Made by a program: the position numbers and the translations under genes. The notes beneath the pieces were generated by a model that was not told where the DNA came from, did not search any database, and saw only the letters and a program-made list of their open reading frames with translations. Shown piece after piece: positions 60,119 through 64,000 of a stretch of 64,000 nucleotides of DNA; positions within the stretch are counted from its first letter, which is position 1, and each line of letters starts with the position of its first letter. The stretch is from CAYQVO01 sp964421085 (GTDB lineage Bacteria > Bdellovibrionota_C > UBA2361 > CAYQVO01): the NCBI GenBank assembly GCA_964421085.1, contig CAYQVO010000004.1:1-64000 (forward strand), read 5' to 3'.

Positions 60119-61012
60119 CTATATCGCCGCGTCCCGGTGCTTCACACTGACAATCAGATCTTCGCCCCTGATCAGTTCCGACAGTCGCTGGGCAATCGCG
60201 ACGGAACGGTGCTGTCCACCGGTGCAGCCGATGCCGATATTGAGATAGGACTTGCCCTCATAGATGTACTTTGGAATGAGGTAATTCAAAAGGTCGCAGT
60301 ATCTTCTCAGGAATTCCCACGCCTCCTCGAAGCTCAGCACATAATGTGAAACATCAGGATCAATGCCCGTCTTTCTCCGCAGGTTTTCGACGAAGTAAGG
60401 ATTGGGAAGAAAACGGACGTCAATTACCAGGTCGCAGTCACGCGGGATGCCGTACTTGAATCCGAACGAGACGAAATTAACGCGGACTTTTGTGAGGTTC
60501 TCAGCGGAGATACTTTCCGCGAAACTTTCCAGGATCCTGCGGAGTTCGTGGACGTTGAAGTCCGTAGTGTCGACCACGAGACTCGCCTTCTCCCTGAAGG
60601 GAAGAAGCATCTCTTTTTCCCTGCTAACAGCATCTTCGAGACTCTTGTCGACGAGAGCATCAAAGCCCGGGTGGGGTCTGCGGGTTTCACTGTAACGGAG
60701 AATTATTTCCTCCGTCGCGCAGTCGAGGAAAACAAGGAGAGGGTTTGTTCCCGATGCCCGCATCTTTTCCACCTCCGGAAAGAACTGGGACAGCTTCTCC
60801 CGGGAGTCAATGTCCAGAATGAGGGCTGTTTTTGAAAAACGGCTGCCCGAGGAATCTGCATACTGCAGGAACCCTTCCAGCAGCGGTACCGGGAGGTGAT
60901 CAATCGTGAAAAACCCGAGATCTGAAAAAACATGCAGGGCCGTCGACTTGCCGGCGCCCGAAAGCCCGGCAATCAGCAGCAGTAACTGTATGCCGTGTGC
61001 CTGATCGTTCAA
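60119..61012 (-). CDS. rapZ: RapZ RNase adapter / nucleotide-binding protein
   Basis: The product is 297 residues. Walker A is AGLSGAGKST near residue 16, then FFTIDHLPVPLL. The C-terminal domain has VSFGFKYGIPRDCDLVIDVR, RFLPNPYF and CTGGQHRSVA. RapZ guides RNase E to the GlmZ sRNA in enterobacteria; in other phyla the domain binds an amino-sugar or nucleotide signal. The start is TTG at 61012. It ends the lptB-rpoN-hpf-rapZ block, 12 nt after hpf. Confidence 0.95.
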   Translation of the reverse strand: MNDQAHGIQLLLLIAGLSGAGKSTALHVFSDLGFFTIDHLPVPLLEGFLQYADSSGSRFSKTALILDIDSREKLSQFFPEVEKMRASGTNPLLVFLDCATEEIILRYSETRRPHPGFDALVDKSLEDAVSREKEMLLPFREKASLVVDTTDFNVHELRRILESFAESISAENLTKVRVNFVSFGFKYGIPRDCDLVIDVRFLPNPYFVENLRRKTGIDPDVSHYVLSFEEAWEFLRRYCDLLNYLIPKYIYEGKSYLNIGIGCTGGQHRSVAIAQRLSELIRGEDLIVSVKHRDAAI

Positions 61013-61024
61013 TTTCAGAAGGCT

Positions 61025-61339
61025 CTAATGCCGTACTTTCACTTTCTCTTTGTGCCGCCGCATCTTCTCGCCAATTGTGTCGACAAGAGCGTCTATTGAC
61101 TTGTAGAGATCGTCGCTGTGCTCACTGCAGGCAAAGTCGGCATTGTCGGTGCGGAAAATCGCCTCGGCGATGTGCCGGTTCTTTTCCACCTTCAGAACGA
61201 CTTCAACAACGGTGTCGTGATGAGCAAATTTCTGGATGCAGTTCCTTATTTTTTCGGTAGCGTATGAGGTCAGCGCCTGGGTTGCTTCGGTGTTCTTGAA
61301 GGTGATTCGTACGTGAACAATCTTCTTATTTCCTGTCAT
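61025..61339 (-). CDS. hpf: short ribosome hibernation-promoting factor
   Basis: The product is 104 residues of the short HPF/RaiA type. The core is VRITFKNTEATQALTSYATE, VEVVLKVEKNRHIAEAIF and DLYKSIDALVDTIGEKM. It has no C-terminal long-form extension, so it should work with RMF-like or other factors rather than dimerise by itself. The 201-bp spacer to rpoN holds no clear feature. GAGGGAAT precedes the ATG. Confidence 0.95.
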   Translation of the reverse strand: MTGNKKIVHVRITFKNTEATQALTSYATEKIRNCIQKFAHHDTVVEVVLKVEKNRHIAEAIFRTDNADFACSEHSDDLYKSIDALVDTIGEKMRRHKEKVKVRH

Positions 61340-61540
61340 ATTCCCTCATAAAATGCTTCGGTAATAAAACAATCAGACCAGTTTTAAATTTCGGTAACCG
61401 TTCAGCCCTCGATACTGCATTGGCCGGCGAAATCGCGCTGTCCTCGGGCGGGAATTGCGCCGACCTGAATGGTCACAATTTTAAGAGAATGCCGCCAAAC
61501 TTTCCACATGAAAACCCAGGCTCCATTTTGAGATAACTTT

Positions 61541-63031
61541 CTAAAAAGGGCGTCTCCTCTGTGAAGACGATGGTATCTGCATGCTTTCCCGGTATTTTGC
61601 AACCGTTCTGCGCGCGATATCGATATGCTCGGCTTTGAGAATTTCCACTATTTTTTGATCGCTTATCGGATTATCGGCTGACTCCGCCTGAATCAGGTTC
61701 CTGATCTTTTCCTTCACCGAGGAGGAAGACATATCCCCTTCCGCCGTCCGGATGCCGTTAGAGAAGAAGAATTTAAGCTCGAAAACCCCCTGTGGTGTAT
61801 GGATATATTTATTCGTGGTAACACGGCTCACTGTCGATTCGTGCATCCCGATATCTTCCGCGACGTCTTTGAGAACAAGCGGCCTGAGCCTTTCAATGCC
61901 GTGATCGAGAAAATTCTTCTGGAACTTGACGATACTCTCGGCAACCTTGTAAATCGTCTGCTGCCGCTGATGCATGCTTCTTATGAGCCACGTAGCGGCC
62001 TTGAGCCTTTCATTGAGATATGACTTCTGGGTGCTGACTGGTGAATCGCCCGATTTAAGAAGATCCATGTAGTACGGGCTTAGACGAAGCCTTGGAAGAC
62101 CGTCTTCATTGAGCACGATTACATAAGTGTCGCCGTCTTTGTGCACATAGATATCGGGGATTATGTAACGAACCGACTCATCGGCAAAGGGACGCCCGGG
62201 ACGCGGCTCCAGGTTGCGAATGAGCGTCACCGCTTTGTAAACCTCTTCCGCGCAAACGCCGATCTCCTTTACAATCAGGTCGTAGCGCCTTTTTTCCAGC
62301 TTACCCAGGCAATTCCGCACTATTTTCGCCGGGACCGAGTCTCCAAGACCCAGGTATTCAAGCTGGATAAGAAGGCACTCGCTCAAGTCGCGTGCGCCGA
62401 CTCCAACTGGCTCGAATTCACGCAGCAGTCTCAGGGCCTCTTCAACTTCCTCAGGAGTGCGTTCAGACTCTTCGGCGATTTCTTCCGTCGACGCGCACAA
62501 ATATCCGTCTTTGTCCAGGTTTCCAATGACAGCTGCAAGGATCATTTTCTCTTCGCGTGTGGCATCCAGCATTCGGAGCTGCTCGGCAAGGTGTTCCTGA
62601 AGCGTCTCTGCCCGGCTCAAAGTGGCTTCCACCGACGGCCGGTCTTCATGGTTAATCGAACCCTTCGCTGTCGCAGCACCCCGTGAATCGGAGAAATATT
62701 CGAGGTACTCTTCAACCGGGAAAGGGCTTCCGTCTTTCGCGGGATCAGGGGCCTGCGCCTCCCGGCTCTCATCTTCGCCGTTCCAGTTCTGGTCGTCCGA
62801 TCCGCCTTCAAACTGAGCGTATGTCTGCGCTGCCTCTCCTTCTCCGGGGGCGACCGTCCTGTTCTCAGCATCCGGAGTCTCCTCGAGAACGGGGTTTTCG
62901 AGAAGCTCTCGTTCTATCGCCTCGATGTATTCCAGCCTTCCAAGCTGCAGCAGTTTTATAGCCTGCTGAAGCTGCGGCGTCATCATGAGGCTTTGACTCA
63001 GTTTTTGAACGAGCTTTGTTTCAAGTGCCAT
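61541..63031 (-). CDS. rpoN: RNA polymerase sigma-54 factor RpoN
   Basis: The product is 496 residues. The N-terminal Gln-rich activator region (KLSQSLMMTPQLQQAIKLLQ) is followed by an acidic linker, the core-binding domain and HTH (DVAEDIGMHESTVSRVTTNK). The C-terminal RpoN box ARRTVAKYRE recognises the -24 element. Two matching promoters lie at 40558-40573 and 41551-41566, before the flagellar genes. Confidence 0.97.
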   Translation of the reverse strand: MALETKLVQKLSQSLMMTPQLQQAIKLLQLGRLEYIEAIERELLENPVLEETPDAENRTVAPGEGEAAQTYAQFEGGSDDQNWNGEDESREAQAPDPAKDGSPFPVEEYLEYFSDSRGAATAKGSINHEDRPSVEATLSRAETLQEHLAEQLRMLDATREEKMILAAVIGNLDKDGYLCASTEEIAEESERTPEEVEEALRLLREFEPVGVGARDLSECLLIQLEYLGLGDSVPAKIVRNCLGKLEKRRYDLIVKEIGVCAEEVYKAVTLIRNLEPRPGRPFADESVRYIIPDIYVHKDGDTYVIVLNEDGLPRLRLSPYYMDLLKSGDSPVSTQKSYLNERLKAATWLIRSMHQRQQTIYKVAESIVKFQKNFLDHGIERLRPLVLKDVAEDIGMHESTVSRVTTNKYIHTPQGVFELKFFFSNGIRTAEGDMSSSSVKEKIRNLIQAESADNPISDQKIVEILKAEHIDIARRTVAKYRESMQIPSSSQRRRPF

Positions 63032-63151
63032 TTCTGCAAGCGCTCATATTAAAACAACAGACTTTATTAGGATGCAGAGTCGGCATAAAGTTTGCACAAA
63101 AAAAACAATCTGCCGAACATACAGTATGTTAGTGCCGCGTCCAGTCCGTTT

Positions 63152-63877
63152 TTACAGCGCGAAACCGTCCCCGAGATAATACCGTTGGGCCTTCCTGCTT
63201 GCTGCAATTGCTTCGGGGTCTCCCTCCTCGAGGACCTTCCCGTCGACAAGAATATAAGCCCGGCCGCAGATGCCGAGCGTTTCTCTTACGTTGTGATCAG
63301 TGATGAGCACGCCGATACCCCGCCGGCTCAATCCGGCGACGAGTTCCTGAATATCGCGAATCGCCATGGGATCGATGCCTGCAAATGGTTCGTCAAGCAG
63401 TATGAAGTACGGTTCACGCGCCAGTGCGCGCGTAATTTCACATCGCCTTCTTTCTCCTCCGGAAAGCGAGCTCGCGATATTCTCGCTCAGATGCGAAAGG
63501 CCGAGCTCTTCCAGGAGCTGGGAAGCCCTGTCCTCTCTCGCTTTTGCCGAAGGGAAGGGCATCGTTTCGAGAATCGCCAGTATATTTTCTCTCACGGTCA
63601 GCTTTCGAAACACGGACGGTTCCTGCGGAAGATATCCAATGCCTTTTCTTGCGCGGACATACACAGGCTCCCGGGTCATATCCTGATCGTCAAGTACGAT
63701 CTTTCCGCCATCAGGAGCGACGAGTCCTACGCACATGTAAAACGTGGTGGTTTTGCCGGCGCCGTTAGGTCCGAGAAGTCCTACGATCTCGCCGGAGCGG
63801 AGAGAGATCGATACTTCATTAACGACTTTTCGTCCTCCGTAGATCTTGGTGATACCGGATGTGGCGAGTGTATGCAT
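63152..63877 (-). CDS. lptB: LPS-export ATPase LptB
   Basis: The product is 241 residues. Walker A is GPNGAGKTTT, followed by the LptB-type GLVAPDGGKI, the signature SLSGGERRRCEITRALA, Walker B FILLDEPFAGIDP and the switch His in LITDHNVRETL. It energises lipopolysaccharide transport to the outer membrane. It lies 120 nt upstream of rpoN on the same strand. No lptA or lptC is seen; the Cof-type HAD gene precedes it. Confidence 0.96.
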   Translation of the reverse strand: MHTLATSGITKIYGGRKVVNEVSISLRSGEIVGLLGPNGAGKTTTFYMCVGLVAPDGGKIVLDDQDMTREPVYVRARKGIGYLPQEPSVFRKLTVRENILAILETMPFPSAKAREDRASQLLEELGLSHLSENIASSLSGGERRRCEITRALAREPYFILLDEPFAGIDPMAIRDIQELVAGLSRRGIGVLITDHNVRETLGICGRAYILVDGKVLEEGDPEAIAASRKAQRYYLGDGFAL

Positions 63878-63894
63878 GCGTGGTTCCTCGACTC

Positions 63895-64000
63895 CTACTC
63901 TCTAAAAAGATGGTCGACTGCGGCGAGAACTCCTTCGTCGTTGACGTCTGAAGTCACATGGTCCGCAGCTTCTTTCACTGAATCTTCCGCATTTCCCAGC
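63895..64000 (-). CDS. Cof-type HAD hydrolase, C-terminal end only (cut by the window edge)
   Basis: Thirty-four codons and a stop are visible, ending in LGNAEDSVKEAADHVTSDVN and then GVLAAVDHLF. This is the C-terminal end of a HAD-IIB/Cof-type phosphatase. It ends 17 nt before the lptB start on the same strand, so it is probably in the same transcript. The active site is outside the window, so the exact enzyme cannot be named. Confidence 0.75.
   Translation of the reverse strand, partial: LGNAEDSVKEAADHVTSDVNDEGVLAAVDHLFRE

Noticed and set aside
1..64000. CRISPR arrays, rRNA and tRNA genes
   Set aside because: No regular spacer-repeat array was seen, and no tRNA T-loop/acceptor pattern or rRNA sequence was recognised by eye. 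A covariance-model search would be needed to exclude small RNAs.

Overview
The window reads as one scaffold of an uncultured, flagellated, diderm (Gram-negative) bacterium, probably a metagenome-assembled genome. Two runs of ten N mark scaffold joins. An outer membrane is implied by lptB, an MlaA-type protein and a DsbD/ScsB-type reductase. Motility is implied by two flagellin genes, a lytic transglycosylase with a sigma-54-type promoter, an FlhB-C-terminal homologue and rpoN. No rRNA, tRNA or CRISPR array was seen, so I do not name a phylum. The lptB-rpoN-hpf-rapZ order is the Proteobacteria/Deltaproteobacteria-like one. The RPA-family replication protein and the RAYT-type repeats are common in under-described phyla.

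Layout: 0-6.4 kb holds a decayed RAYT transposase between inverted repeats, a TVP38-like protein, and a leftward cluster (small membrane protein, dsbD, degenerate kinase with receiver, DUF445). 6.5-12 kb holds rsgA, a HAD protein with permuted motif order, a BP74-like secreted protein, ung, rsmD and an MliC-like protein. 12-19 kb holds surface-glycan genes (GT-C enzyme, double GT2 enzyme) and an ABC-type permease next to the first gap. 19-28 kb holds pheA, receivers, mlaA, an aminotransferase, an RRM-bS18 fusion, an HD hydrolase, an FlhB-C homologue and an FrhB-like protein. 28-36 kb holds a GspE/PilB ATPase fused to a receiver, a MITE-like element, a large helical unknown, a CysQ/IMPase-like phosphatase, an MGMT-family protein, an ispA-type synthase and folC.

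36-39.6 kb is the most unusual part. parB and parA diverge from an RPA-family replication initiator. The space between them carries about eight iteron-like repeats at ~22 bp spacing, and palindromes lie just downstream of parB. This is a complete plasmid/chromid-style replication and partition module, yet it sits among housekeeping genes.

39.6-46 kb holds a methyltransferase, the flagellar lytic transglycosylase and flagellins (the second frameshifted), a perfect 27-bp-arm palindrome shared with the RAYT element, and an ABC exporter. 45.4-49.5 kb holds an N-degron cluster (aat, clpS, clpA) and a VapC/Phd-type toxin-antitoxin pair. 49.6-55 kb is one translationally coupled operon: DprE1-like oxidase, DprE2-like reductase, polyprenol-type glycosyltransferase, FAD oxidoreductase and flippase-like protein. 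It suggests a decaprenyl-phosphoryl-arabinose-like sugar route, and the GT-C enzyme at 12 kb is a plausible user of its product. 55-60 kb holds a branched-chain-type binding protein, a NarL-type regulator, the remains of its NarX-type kinase, a glycogen-debranching enzyme and a glycine-zipper lipoprotein. 60-64 kb holds the rapZ-hpf-rpoN-lptB block and the end of a Cof-type HAD gene at the window edge.

The most promising leads are the iteron/RepA/ParAB module in a housekeeping setting, the RRM-bS18 fusion, the permuted HAD protein, and the DprE1/DprE2 operon in a diderm background.
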